From contig JAPPKM010000161.1 in the NCBI GenBank assembly GCA_028874315.1, positions 4,029 through 40,106 on the forward strand: DNA of 36,078 bases. The letters run 5' to 3'. The stretch's first letter is position 1, and the number at the start of each line of letters is the position of its first letter. Of the stretch, positions 1 to 8,149 are shown piece after piece. The notes beneath the pieces were generated by a model that was not told the DNA's origin, did no database searches, and was given only the letters and a program-made list of their open reading frames with translations. This DNA comes from Chloroflexota bacterium. GTDB lineage: Bacteria; Chloroflexota; UBA11872. The position numbers were made by a program, and so were the translations under genes.

Positions 1-396
1 CCCCCAGAGGGGGCGGGCTGGCCAGAGTCAGCTTGGGCCGGATTTTGGGGAGGGGCGGCGAGGCGGTTTGGGGTGAAGGCGCGGCCGGGGGCTGGGCGAC
101 GCTGGCGATTGCAGGAAGGCGGGATGAGGAGGAGCGGGGCGGGGCGCGGGGACATGAGGAACTCCGAGGGAAGAGGCAAGAGGTCGGCACACCTATTGTA
201 CACCGAGTGATTACGATCGGCAAGGGAGTGATGGGTCTTGGCGAGCTTCCTTCGAGAGGCTTGGGTCAGGCTTTCGGCCGGCTCAGGGCGGGCTCATCGA
301 CAGGTTGGGGGCGAACGGAGGCGGCGCCAGGCCGGGCGTTTTGCAACGGGTTTGCCGGGACAACCCATGAGCAGCCAGGCCGACGGGGAGGTGGAC

Positions 397-515
397 AGGT
401 GTTCAGTGTCTGCCGCCGAGGTGTTCAGTTTTCGCGTCGATGTGTTCACTCTTGGCCCCGATGTGTTCACTCTTGGCCCCGATGTGTTCACTTTTCGGGC
501 TGATGTGTTCAGTGA
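397..515. repeat. Cluster of about six 21-bp direct repeats
   Basis: Units begin at about 397, 418, 439, 460, 481 and 502 with an exact 21-bp period. The core is GATGTGTTCACT followed by CTTGGCCCC, TTTCGGGCT or variants; units 439-459 and 460-480 are identical. Repeated TGTTCACTTTT motifs of this kind are typical of the multiple terminal repeats of IS21-family elements (established knowledge). No istA or istB gene is nearby, so a scar of a lost element is the likeliest reading. Confidence 0.75.
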
Positions 516-624
516 GGCAGGGGAGAGGGCAGAGGGTAGAGGAGTGAGAAGGGACGAGGAGGGAGAGGAGATTCCCCGTTCGGCAGGCTCAGGGCAGGTC
601 TTCGGAGGACGCGGGGGTGATGGG

Positions 625-727
625 GATGTGTCCACTCTGTCAGGCCTATGTGTCCACTTTTCGGGCTGATGTGTCAACTTTCCGTCCCGATGTGTCCAGC
701 CTGGGGGCGAATGCGTCCAGTCGGGGT
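625..727. repeat. Second cluster of 21-bp repeats, TGTCCAC variant
   Basis: Units start at about 625, 647, 668, 689 and 709 with a 20-22 bp period and the core GATGTGTCCACTTTTCGGGCT. This is the first cluster with TTC replaced by TCC, in the same orientation. The two clusters are about 110 bp apart, consistent with a collapsed mobile element or two successive insertions. Confidence 0.7.
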
Positions 728-825
728 TGACGACGCGTTCGCCCTGGCGACCTCAGCGCGGCGGTTCTCGGGCGGGTATTGGCGAAGAGATCAGGCGGAG
801 GCCTGGGCGCGGAGGCAGTCGGCGA

Positions 826-1200
826 CTAGTCGCCGGCCCAGCCCGCTCGAATGAGATCCTCTGGCTTGCGGTCGCCAGCGGTGGGCAGGATGCCCCAGAG
901 GTCAGCAGGGTCCGTGGCTGGCGGTTCAAGTACCTCGATGTTGGTGACGTCACGGATGGACAAGGGCAGACCGGAGCTGGAATCGCGGCGGAGCAGCCCC
1001 TCGACTCGGACGCGCTTGCGCCAGAGCCCGGCCATCCTGGCCTCGTCTTCGTCGCTGAGGTAAACGGGGACGCCGCGCGAAGCATGGCCTGGGTTCACTG
1101 CGAATTTCGCCGAATGGCCTTCGGCGAGCTTCTCCACTAAGCCCTCAACCGACCCGAACGAGTCCCGGTGCGCGGTGTCGTTCATAGTCGCTGCCGCCAT
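826..1200 (-). CDS. Small hypothetical protein, 124 aa
   Basis: I do not recognise a named domain. The start at 1200 is supported by GGAGGA six to seven bases before the ATG. The N-terminal half is charged (VEKLAEGHSA), then a basic helix and an RRDSSSGLPLSIRDVTNIEVL segment. Short proteins with a similar tail sometimes act as antitoxin-like partners of PIN toxins, but no PIN gene is adjacent here, so that is only a weak analogy. Upstream lies an IS5-type transposase remnant. A -10-like TATAGT on the minus strand near 1274-1279 could serve as promoter. Confidence 0.6.
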   Translation of the reverse strand: MAAATMNDTAHRDSFGSVEGLVEKLAEGHSAKFAVNPGHASRGVPVYLSDEDEARMAGLWRKRVRVEGLLRRDSSSGLPLSIRDVTNIEVLEPPATDPADLWGILPTAGDRKPEDLIRAGWAGD

Positions 1201-1309
1201 GCAGTCCTCCGCCAGGTCGGGTTCATTCGGCGGGCCAAGGCTGTCGGACGGCGTCGCCTGTAACTCTCAGAACTATAGTCCGAGCATAGTCCTAGGAAAG
1301 CTCCGAACA

Positions 1310-1635
1310 ACAAGAGTCGCGGAGTGTTGAGGGCGTCGGTGGGGCCCGCGATGCATCGGGAGCGCCACCGTTGCTCGGGCCGCTGGGCCATGTCCAAGCA
1401 GCCCACGCCGGCAGCCCCACCAACCGCTGGATGCACGCAATATTACAGAGTGCGTCCTCCATCGCCGGGTCGCTGCGGCTGTCGAACAGTTGCACGCAGC
1501 GAATCCGCAGCATCGCGGTCAGCGGATAGGGGACCGCCCACGCTGGCCGGTCGGATAGACTGGCTGGATGCGCTGCTCCAGTTGCGCCCACGGCAGCAAA
1601 GCGTCCATCCCCACGCAGCCGTAACGTGTGAACAT
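1310..1635 (-). pseudogene. Remnant of an IS5-family transposase (N-terminal part)
   Basis: From the ATG at 1635 one frame reads GMDALLPWAQLEQRI then PVYPTGQRGR, and the next frame continues PYPLTAMLRI, LFDSRSDPAMEDAL and IQRLVGL. These are the conserved N-terminal blocks of IS5-type transposases (PPYPLETMLRIH, SDPAMEDALYE). A frameshift falls near 1540-1555 and further decay lies beyond about 1390. The catalytic DDE part is missing, so the element cannot transpose itself. No inverted repeats were located. Confidence 0.8.
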
Positions 1636-1679
1636 AGACCGTAACCGCTCGGCGAGTAAACCAGAGCTTTCTTAGACGT

Positions 1680-3587
1680 TTATGAAGTGTCGCTGCCCAG
1701 TGTCTCGTCGGCATAGGCACTGTCGCCGAAGGGATCGTACTCAATCTCGTCGTCGTACTCCTCAGCCAGTCCGGCGGAGTCCAGCGCGTCGCGGAATACC
1801 TGGCGCCCATCGACGGACGGCTTACCCATTGTGCGGTTGATCAAGTCGAGCATCGCTTGACCTCGATCAACGAAGCAATCACCGAAGAGATCCTTCTCCA
1901 GAAGACCCGGGTTTATCCAATGCGATGTGAGAATGCCGTTCAGTCTTTCTTCGTTAATGTCCTGGCGCAAGCGGGGCAAGTACCGGGACGGCGCATGGCC
2001 GCCGATGATTCGGTTGGTCAGGGCGTCGATGGGCGTCTTGTTGATAACCGAGTCGTATAAGTATCTCGGCACTTCCGGCTTGGTCTGTCGGCTCCAGGCG
2101 ACCGGAAAGATATGGTGGATGTCGATGTTCTCATCATGGATAGTGGCGAAGGCCAAGGATTTGGCGTTGCGCCAGTCAGCCGCGCCGCTCTTCATTTGCA
2201 GCGCGTACAGGCCCTTGTAGGCCGAGCTGTTGCGAGTTCGCAAGGAAAGCAGCCGCTCCGGAATAAAGCTCGCTTCGACGACAAGTGCCGGTTCGGCGCC
2301 GTCCCGGATGTGGTTGGCCACCTGTTCCAGGTCACGAGCAAACTGCGTCTCAACACCACTACCATAGGATTCGCTAAAGATGCCGCACCAGAACCAGCGG
2401 CTCAGCTTCTCCTGCGCATTCGCGGGAACCAACTCGTTTCCCAACTCAACGTACAACGCTGCCAGAGGGACCAGTTGGGTGTTGTACGGCACGTTGTACC
2501 TGGTGAACACGAACTGACTGCGCAGGAACTTGGCGGCGTCAATGAATCCCTCTTCCACTCGGTCGGCCCAAGTCTGGTATTCGCTGAACGTTAGGTTGAG
2601 GATGTCTGCTCGCCTGCATCCGATGCCAGGAAGTTGGCCAGGCGAAGGACCGGAACTGGCTCGGCGGCGGCGCTCCTGGGTCGCCAATAGGGTCACTGCT
2701 TGCAGGAATTGATCGCCGCTGACACCTTGAAGCACGCCGAATTCCGAGTGTAGGCGCCCGCTTCGCGCCGCCCAGTCGTCCCGCAGCGAGAAATCGTCCG
2801 CAGCAAAGGCAGCGGTCACCAACTCAAACACATTCAGGGTTACACCGCCGGTGTTGACTTTTTCAAAAACCGTGCATACTGCCTCTTTGGACGTCCCCTT
2901 TCCCAGACTGATGACGGGAAGCTGGTAGGCCGTGAAGTTCTCCAGCACGGCGTCCTTAAATTGGCGAAAAAACTTGCTCGGGCTGTCATGCGGATGACTG
3001 CCTCGACCTTGCCAATATTCAATATATCCAAGCATCCAATCCATACCGTCCATGACCTGCTCGGTCGGTATCATATGATGTTCAAATTCGCGTTCAGGGG
3101 AAGACAGATCCAACGCAATATCACGACCGAAATTTGATCGGACCACTCGGTCTTCAGGCACGCTGACAATGGTGTCATCCAAGTTAACTAATGGATTAAG
3201 CACCTTTTGGATGTCGATGTAATACCATCTCTTGATGACCCATCTACCACCAGGTCGATAGCGGGTCTCCACCGGGCCTTCGTACCGCAGCGCTTGGTAC
3301 AGCGACGTAAGCCGCTGCTGACCATCCAGCAAGTATTCGGCCGCTTGACCGGCAGCGTTGGAAGCCACTCCCTCAACCGGGCGGCTTCGGAAACGCAAAT
3401 CCCCACCGGCATCGAGAGTCATGACTGCACCGATAGGGAAGCCGCGAGAAATGCTGATCAGCAAATCCTTGATTCGGTCATCGTCCCAGACCCAGCCGCG
3501 CTGGAAGTCCGGGAGTTGGATTTTGCCGTTCGCAACATCGTCGAGAAGATTCTTGAGCAATAGCGCGTTGGCTTTGAACGTTGACAC
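1680..3587 (-). CDS. DUF262/DUF1524 protein, GmrSD-like, 635 aa
   Basis: The N-terminal DUF262 domain shows the LPDFQRGWVW block (about 25-34) and the hallmark DGQQR motif at 88-92. The C-terminal part carries DIHHIFP at about 488-495, then NKTPI and TNRIIGG, the HNH-type DUF1524 nuclease signature. This layout is that of GmrSD-type modification-dependent (type IV) restriction enzymes and relatives used against phage, where DUF262 is the ParB/Srx-like NTP-using domain. Both motif sets are intact, so the enzyme may be active. It stands alone with no methyltransferase beside it, as expected for type IV systems. Its GC is visibly lower than that of the core genes, which suggests transfer. Target and activity are inferred. 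Confidence 0.85.
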   Translation of the reverse strand: MSTFKANALLLKNLLDDVANGKIQLPDFQRGWVWDDDRIKDLLISISRGFPIGAVMTLDAGGDLRFRSRPVEGVASNAAGQAAEYLLDGQQRLTSLYQALRYEGPVETRYRPGGRWVIKRWYYIDIQKVLNPLVNLDDTIVSVPEDRVVRSNFGRDIALDLSSPEREFEHHMIPTEQVMDGMDWMLGYIEYWQGRGSHPHDSPSKFFRQFKDAVLENFTAYQLPVISLGKGTSKEAVCTVFEKVNTGGVTLNVFELVTAAFAADDFSLRDDWAARSGRLHSEFGVLQGVSGDQFLQAVTLLATQERRRRASSGPSPGQLPGIGCRRADILNLTFSEYQTWADRVEEGFIDAAKFLRSQFVFTRYNVPYNTQLVPLAALYVELGNELVPANAQEKLSRWFWCGIFSESYGSGVETQFARDLEQVANHIRDGAEPALVVEASFIPERLLSLRTRNSSAYKGLYALQMKSGAADWRNAKSLAFATIHDENIDIHHIFPVAWSRQTKPEVPRYLYDSVINKTPIDALTNRIIGGHAPSRYLPRLRQDINEERLNGILTSHWINPGLLEKDLFGDCFVDRGQAMLDLINRTMGKPSVDGRQVFRDALDSAGLAEEYDDEIEYDPFGDSAYADETLGSDTS

Positions 3588-3675
3588 GGTTCTTCACTCC
3601 TGCATCGGTGCTGCCGGGCGCCGATGACATTGGTCCCTGAGCATCTCACGTGGATAAGCTGAAAGATTATCAGAC

Positions 3676-4131
3676 TTAGGCGTTGAGTCCGGTGTCGTGG
3701 GTGGGTTGAACGGCCTGGGTGAACAACGGAACAGCACTTGCGAGCGCTAGACAGAGGCGACGGATCGTAGCCGGACTAGGCGAAGCTAGCCACCATTGGA
3801 CATGTTTCTGCTTCACACCGTGCCATTCCCGCAGATGCGGCTGCCGCTGCGCCTCTTCTAGCCGCGGCACCGAGTGATGATGCGCGCCTGCATCGCCAAG
3901 AATCGTCCGTTCGGGGTAACGCTCAACCAGTCTGGCGAGGTAGCGGGCGGGGCGGCGGCGCCTCACGTGGTAGGTGCCGCAGCGCTCACCACGCGCCTCA
4001 GCTAGACCGCGGGCTTTGGGTGGTGGGCATCGTGGCAAGCTACGATTCGACGGCCGATGAAGATCATGGCGCGGTTTGCGACACATGCAGCAGGTTTGGA
4101 TGCTTGATGTTTCTGGCGATGATCGGCGCAT
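3676..4131 (-). CDS. Doubtful ORF, 151 aa, unknown
   Basis: The frame is open for 151 codons and the translation is Arg/His rich. The C-terminal half (YLARLVERYPERTIL, then QKHVQWWLASPSP) has a weak flavour of a transposase C-terminus, but I cannot place it in a family. No clear ribosome binding site precedes the start, and the N-terminal third is not protein-like. It may be a decayed mobile-element fragment or non-coding. Besides this frame I see nothing in 3588-4167. Confidence 0.25.
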   Translation of the reverse strand: MRRSSPETSSIQTCCMCRKPRHDLHRPSNRSLPRCPPPKARGLAEARGERCGTYHVRRRRPARYLARLVERYPERTILGDAGAHHHSVPRLEEAQRQPHLREWHGVKQKHVQWWLASPSPATIRRLCLALASAVPLFTQAVQPTHDTGLNA

Positions 4132-4167
4132 GGCTGTCCCATCGCTCGGCGTAGGTGTGAAGTATGG

Positions 4168-4587
4168 TCAGCTGCTGACTTGGAGCGTTACGTCACCTGT
4201 CGGGCCGTCATAGACGAGGCGGTAGAACTGAAGGAAGTCTCGGCCGAGTAAGACGGATCGACCAATCTGGTCGGCATCGGGCAGGCGAGCCAGCAATATC
4301 GAGGCACGGGTGGCCAACTGAGGAATCTGAAGGTGGACCAAATAGCGCGGTGACGCGAACCGCCCGCCCGCGCCACGGAAGTCTTCCGTATCGAATCTCT
4401 CCAGACGGAGGTCATCCGCCACCCGCCCCGAGACAAAGCAATGGTTCGCGCCCGTGTCGATCAAGGCCTTGCAGGCGCGTGGACGCTCATCCGGCGCCCA
4501 TGGATTGGTCAACTCGATCTGAAGTTCCGGTCCCGTATCGATCAGTCGGCCAGGACGGCCGGTGAACCCGCAGCTAGCGACCGGCAC
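4168..4587 (-). CDS. Retropepsin-like aspartic protease, single domain, 139 aa
   Basis: The ALIDTGAN motif places the catalytic Asp-Thr-Gly at residues 44-46, and LLGRDFL at 113-119 matches the conserved hydrophobic-GRDFL block near the end of retroviral-type pepsins. One such domain is half of a pepsin fold, so the active enzyme should be a homodimer. There is no signal peptide or transmembrane segment, so it is probably cytoplasmic. The start is GTG at 4587. It overlaps the end of the upstream small gene by 14 bases, which implies translational coupling. Its substrate is unknown. Confidence 0.8.
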   Translation of the reverse strand: MPVASCGFTGRPGRLIDTGPELQIELTNPWAPDERPRACKALIDTGANHCFVSGRVADDLRLERFDTEDFRGAGGRFASPRYLVHLQIPQLATRASILLARLPDADQIGRSVLLGRDFLQFYRLVYDGPTGDVTLQVSS

Positions 4588-4837
4588 TTACCGGCCGGCA
4601 CAGGACGGAAGCGGGCAGCCGGGCCGGGGGGCGGCCGACTTGGCGCAGGAGGCAGCCGGGGCCAATCTTCTCGATTACGAGGTCGGCGGCGTCCTGAAAG
4701 TCGTCGAAGGCGTCAATGAGCTGTTGGTTGTCGACCACGACCCACTGACCCATATGTTCGGTCTCAAGCTGATCCTGCATGCGTTCGTAGGCCGCGATGT
4801 TCTGTTCCAGCGTGGCTCGAGGCATCACCCCGCACAT
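4574..4837 (-). CDS. DUF5678-like small protein paired with a retropepsin, 87 aa
   Basis: AAGGAG lies about six bases upstream of the ATG at 4837, which fixes the start (MCGVMPRATLEQ). The protein has an N-terminal helix (NIAAYERMQDQL), then GQWVVVDNQQLID and a DDFQDAADLVIEK segment ending LLRQVG. This W-V-V / switchable-strand / DAAD pattern resembles small DUF5678-type proteins, which in my recollection often sit immediately upstream of retropepsin-like genes. It overlaps the protease gene by 14 bases. It could be a substrate, inhibitor or targeting partner of the protease; that role is inference. Confidence 0.7.
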   Translation of the reverse strand: MCGVMPRATLEQNIAAYERMQDQLETEHMGQWVVVDNQQLIDAFDDFQDAADLVIEKIGPGCLLRQVGRPPARLPASVLCRPVSAGR

Positions 4838-4937
4838 TGAATGCTCCTTGCTTGCAGGCCGCGCCGGCCCGGTGAGTGGCGTTGTGCGCCTAGTCCGCAA
4901 CACCGCCCCGTCGCGCCGCTCAAATCATAACGAGACG

Positions 4938-6398
4938 CTACCCAGCGTCGTCGGCGCGCAACTGGTCGACGATGGCTTGCATGCCGTCCTGGGGGTGTTG
5001 GTCGCCGAAGATGATGTTGCCGACGATGCCGTTGGCGATGAGGCCGGCCTGGCGGCGGCTGAGGGTGGAGTAGACGGCGTCTTGCATGAGTTGCTCGATG
5101 AGGTTGGCGTCTGCGGCTGCCAGGTCGGGGGTGCGGGCGGCGATGCCTTCGGCGGAGATGCGGGTGGCGGGGAGGACGGAGCTGGAGCGCAGGCCGGCGG
5201 CGAGGTGGCGCAGGGCGTCGTAGGCGATCTCCGGGTTCTGGGCGCTGGACGGTACGCCGAGCATGGCGTGGACGAAGACGGGGCTGCGGCCGGAGCCCAT
5301 GTTGGGCAGCGGGTAGACCTCCAGGCTGGTGCCGATGAGCCGGCTGGGCGGAACGAACGCCAGGATGCTGTCCATGAAGCCGAACTGGCCGGTTCGCCGA
5401 AACGAGCGGGTGGAGCTGCCATCGGTGATGGCCAGGCGGTGGTCGTGCACCCAGGCGCGCAGAAACTCGGCGACCTGGACGGCGGGCGGTGAGGTGAGGG
5501 GCGCGAAATCGTTGTCGGGTCCGCGCAGGTCTCCAACGGCCGACTGCAGCAGTTGGTACGGCGACGGTGACGCGTCGTAGTCGCCGTTGCCATCCGGCTC
5601 CGGCGAAAATTGCGAGATGTAGCCCATGCCGCCCAATCCGCCGGAGGGGGGCGGCTCTACGTGCAACTGGCGCACGGTGTCCAGAAAGGTCTCGGCGTCG
5701 AAGGCCCGCGGATCGGGAGCCGGGGGTTCGACCTGATGCTCGATCGCCCACTTGCGATTGAAGAGCAGCACGTGGGGCGAGACGGCCACGGGAACGCCGT
5801 ATTGCAGGCCTTCGTGCTTGCCGGTCTCCAACAAGCCCGGCCAGAAGTCGGCCGGAACGAAGCCGGAGTCCGACACGAGGAAGTCGTCGAGCGGCGCCAG
5901 GCGGTCGTTGGCCAGCAGGTCGGCCTGGTCGACCCGAAAGTAGACGACGATATCGGGCTTCTGGTGCGCCACGGCCTCGAGGGCGGTGCTGATGCTGAAG
6001 GTGGAGGCGTTGCGCCCGTACTCGAGGGCCGCTTCCTCGAAGGTGTACCGCTCCTCGGCGCGCTCGCGGGCCGCGGCCAGGCCATTTACGAAATGGCCGA
6101 AGAGGCTGCCGCCGATCCGGTTGGTGGGGTACATGGCGACGGTAACGGGATGCCCGGTCCCCGGCGCGGGCAGCTTGACGGCGGCTCGTGGGGCGGCCGC
6201 GGTGACGTTGCGGGCCTCGGCGCGGGCGCGTTCCAGGTTGCGTTGCAGGTCAGCGCGCAGGCCCTCGGGAAGGGAGCCCGCCACTTCCTCGGCAGCCGAC
6301 TCCCCGCACGCGGCAAGGGTCAGCGCGCCCAGCGAGGCCACGCCGGCCGCGAAGGCCTGGCGGCGGGTCAGGCGCGGGTGTGGGGCGCTCACAGTCAC
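4938..6398 (-). CDS. Extracellular substrate-binding lipoprotein, family 1-like, 486 aa
   Basis: The N-terminus has a twin-arginine (R12-R13), a hydrophobic stretch and the lipobox TLAAC with the lipidated Cys at about 31, so it is an exported lipoprotein, possibly via Tat. The body looks like an ABC-type substrate-binding protein (SBP family 1): VTVAMYPTN, KPDIVVYFRVDQADLL, LAPLDDFL, GVPVAVSPHVLLFNRK. These proteins usually bind sugars for ABC importers, but no permease or ATPase gene is adjacent. The chosen start is GTG at 6398, which overlaps the upstream membrane-protein stop as GTGA; GTG at 6392 is an alternative. The open frame continues far upstream only because of GC-rich composition. 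Confidence 0.8.
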   Translation of the reverse strand: MTVSAPHPRLTRRQAFAAGVASLGALTLAACGESAAEEVAGSLPEGLRADLQRNLERARAEARNVTAAAPRAAVKLPAPGTGHPVTVAMYPTNRIGGSLFGHFVNGLAAARERAEERYTFEEAALEYGRNASTFSISTALEAVAHQKPDIVVYFRVDQADLLANDRLAPLDDFLVSDSGFVPADFWPGLLETGKHEGLQYGVPVAVSPHVLLFNRKWAIEHQVEPPAPDPRAFDAETFLDTVRQLHVEPPPSGGLGGMGYISQFSPEPDGNGDYDASPSPYQLLQSAVGDLRGPDNDFAPLTSPPAVQVAEFLRAWVHDHRLAITDGSSTRSFRRTGQFGFMDSILAFVPPSRLIGTSLEVYPLPNMGSGRSPVFVHAMLGVPSSAQNPEIAYDALRHLAAGLRSSSVLPATRISAEGIAARTPDLAAADANLIEQLMQDAVYSTLSRRQAGLIANGIVGNIIFGDQHPQDGMQAIVDQLRADDAG

Positions 6399-7525
6399 TC
6401 CAGGTAGCGGGTGTAAACCCAGGTTAGGGCGACGCCGAGGGTCACACCCAAGCCTAGCCCGGCGAGGTCGGCTCCGAGGCCTGCCGATAGGGGCGCCAGG
6501 TCTGGGGGGTCGCCCCGCCCGGCCATATTCCAGCGCCAGACTCCGGCTTCCGTGGCATAGAGGAGCCAGCGGGTGAAGAACCAGCCGACCAGGGTGCCGC
6601 CGCCCGTCAGCAGCGCGTAGCGCCGCAGGCGCTCGCCCAGCGGGGCGCCGTGCAGGTAGGACTCGGCCTGACGGGCGAGGCGTTCGGCCAGCTGGCGGCG
6701 GCGCTCGGCGTCGGAAGTATCCGAATCCGCCAGTACCTCGTCGGCCCACCGGTTTCGCTCGTAGGTGCTGTGATGGTGGGCGCTGCGTCCGTAGAACTCG
6801 CGGTCAGACCTGATCTGGAGCGCCGCCTCATGCTCGATGATGGGCCGTGCGTAGGCGGCGGCGTCCAATGGGCTGACCCGCGGCAGCAGCCGGTTGTAAA
6901 GGCCGGGGAATCCTGCGCCGAACACCACGGACAGAATTGGAATCCCCACAAAGGCGAGCATACCCACGGCGGTGCCGACCATCCGGGGACCGGCCTGGGC
7001 CCAGACGATTGCCACGATCAGCGCGGCGACCCCAATCCAGACTGCCGCGGTTTCCAGCAGGTAGACGCGCCGTGGGGCTACGTCGATGAAGGTTTCCAGG
7101 ACGCGTGCACGACGCCAGCGATTGCGGGTGACCAGCGCGATTCCCGCGCCGGCAATGCCCAGCACCCAGGTGGTCATGAGGATCGCCGGCAGAAAGCTGA
7201 GGGGCGAGGCGCGGTCAGTCCCGGCGGGAGCTGGCGTACCGGGTTCGGCAGGCGCCAGGGGCGCTTCCACAAGGCTGGCCACGATGCCACCGATTGCCAC
7301 CAACAGGAGAAGTGCCACGATGCCGATCGAGGCCATGACGGCACCGACAATGAAGCCCGTCCAGACGATGTCGCGCGGGGCGGCCAAGGCAGTCCGCACG
7401 CGGTAGAGATAGGTCTGGTACGCGGCCACGGCCGTGGAATGCGGATAGCCGGCGTAGACCAGCGCCTGCTGGGCGGCGCGGATGTCGTCGCGCGAGTCGC
7501 GTTGGGGGTCGGAGAACCAGGGCAT
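6395..7525 (-). CDS. Membrane protein of a local three-member family, 376 aa
   Basis: The N-terminal cytoplasmic segment contains DPQRDSRDDIRAAQQALVYA, nearly identical to the start of the protein at 8619-9734. About six hydrophobic helices follow: near 52-85, 112-135, 155-178, 183-207, 305-325 and the C-terminal 350-374. A charged loop between helices 4 and 5 has conserved RVSPLDAA, RPIIEHEAA, DREFYGRS and RNRWADEV. The last helix ends LTWVYTRY, shared by all three members. No enzymatic motif is visible. Its stop overlaps the start of the binding lipoprotein by four bases, so the two are co-translated and may act together in the membrane. Function unknown. Confidence 0.85.
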   Translation of the reverse strand: MPWFSDPQRDSRDDIRAAQQALVYAGYPHSTAVAAYQTYLYRVRTALAAPRDIVWTGFIVGAVMASIGIVALLLLVAIGGIVASLVEAPLAPAEPGTPAPAGTDRASPLSFLPAILMTTWVLGIAGAGIALVTRNRWRRARVLETFIDVAPRRVYLLETAAVWIGVAALIVAIVWAQAGPRMVGTAVGMLAFVGIPILSVVFGAGFPGLYNRLLPRVSPLDAAAYARPIIEHEAALQIRSDREFYGRSAHHHSTYERNRWADEVLADSDTSDAERRRQLAERLARQAESYLHGAPLGERLRRYALLTGGGTLVGWFFTRWLLYATEAGVWRWNMAGRGDPPDLAPLSAGLGADLAGLGLGVTLGVALTWVYTRYLE

Positions 7526-7660
7526 TACCGCACCGCCAACATGGGACCGCTTAGCGGCTCCGGTAACTCTACACGCGGCCCCGTAGGAGGGGACTGCGTT
7601 GCGAACGTCTGCGAACCGGCGTCGGAAGCAGTCTCCGCGGATTACACCCGAGGCGAAGGA

Positions 7661-8059
7661 CTAGCCCGCGGCGGGAGGCTGGGAGACTTCGAAGGGCATG
7701 CGGTGCATTTCGTTGCCGTCGAGGAGGACGTGGGTGGCGTAGGGGCCGTAGTGCTCGAAGTTCAGGTTGTCGAAGTTGACGACGAGGGTGGCGGTGGTTT
7801 CGAGGCGGTCGGCCGGGTCGACAAAGTCAACGGCGCCCTGGACGGCCGCGACTTCGGCGCCATCGGCGTCCATGATGACGACGCGGGCTTGCTTTTGGCC
7901 GATTTCGGTCTTGTGGGCGCGGAAGCGGGCAACGACGCAGAGGCGCGGGTGGCGGGCTGGGAGATCCGGGGCGTGGATCTGGTCGAAGCCGATGCCGATG
8001 GCGACGACCTTGGCGGTGCTGTCGGCGTAGTCGCAGATGAAGGCGAAGTCGAGTTGCAC
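7661..8059 (-). CDS. DUF6941-like protein, 132 aa
   Basis: The frame opens VQLDFAFICDYAD, typical of the start of DUF6941 proteins, which are soluble beta-rich proteins of unknown role. Later segments VVARFRAHKT, ARVVIMDADGAEV and TLVVNFDNLNFEHYGPY fit a beta-sandwich. I chose GTG at 8059 because the family begins right at this motif; TTG at 8098 would add 13 residues (MLRFVRSQSS...). It lies between two members of the membrane-protein family on the same strand and is probably in the same transcript. The 135 bases to the next gene downstream hold nothing obvious. Confidence 0.65.
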   Translation of the reverse strand: MQLDFAFICDYADSTAKVVAIGIGFDQIHAPDLPARHPRLCVVARFRAHKTEIGQKQARVVIMDADGAEVAAVQGAVDFVDPADRLETTATLVVNFDNLNFEHYGPYATHVLLDGNEMHRMPFEVSQPPAAG

Positions 8060-8149
8060 GGCTATTCCGCTCGATTGGCTGCGGACGAAGCGTAGCAACG
8101 CGGTCTCGCCGGCCGCCGCAGAGACAGAGACCTCGGTGACGACGGGTGC

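Larger units (their letters stand above)
1..825. other. Region without a convincing gene
   Basis: Open frames exist on both strands, but their translations are low-complexity and arginine/glycine rich, and they mostly read through the 21-bp repeats listed separately. The stretch at about 520-575 is strongly purine-rich. The very first bases (1-13) form a short CCCCC/GGGGG hairpin that could be the end of a terminator of an upstream gene. I see no ribosome binding site followed by a protein-like frame. Confidence 0.55.

Noticed and set aside
397-727. CRISPR array
   Set aside because: The 21-bp units follow one another without unique spacers, so they are direct repeats, not repeat-spacer units.
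4797-6407. Plus-strand open frames of 231 and 265 codons and an extension of the lipoprotein frame to 6749
   Set aside because: All overlap the binding lipoprotein in antisense, or extend past its GTG start into the membrane-protein gene. The signal peptide and lipobox fix the real start.
6650-8095. A 481-codon plus-strand open frame rich in Gly, Asp and His
   Set aside because: It is the antisense shadow of the 376-residue membrane protein and the DUF6941-like gene; the translation has no conserved block.
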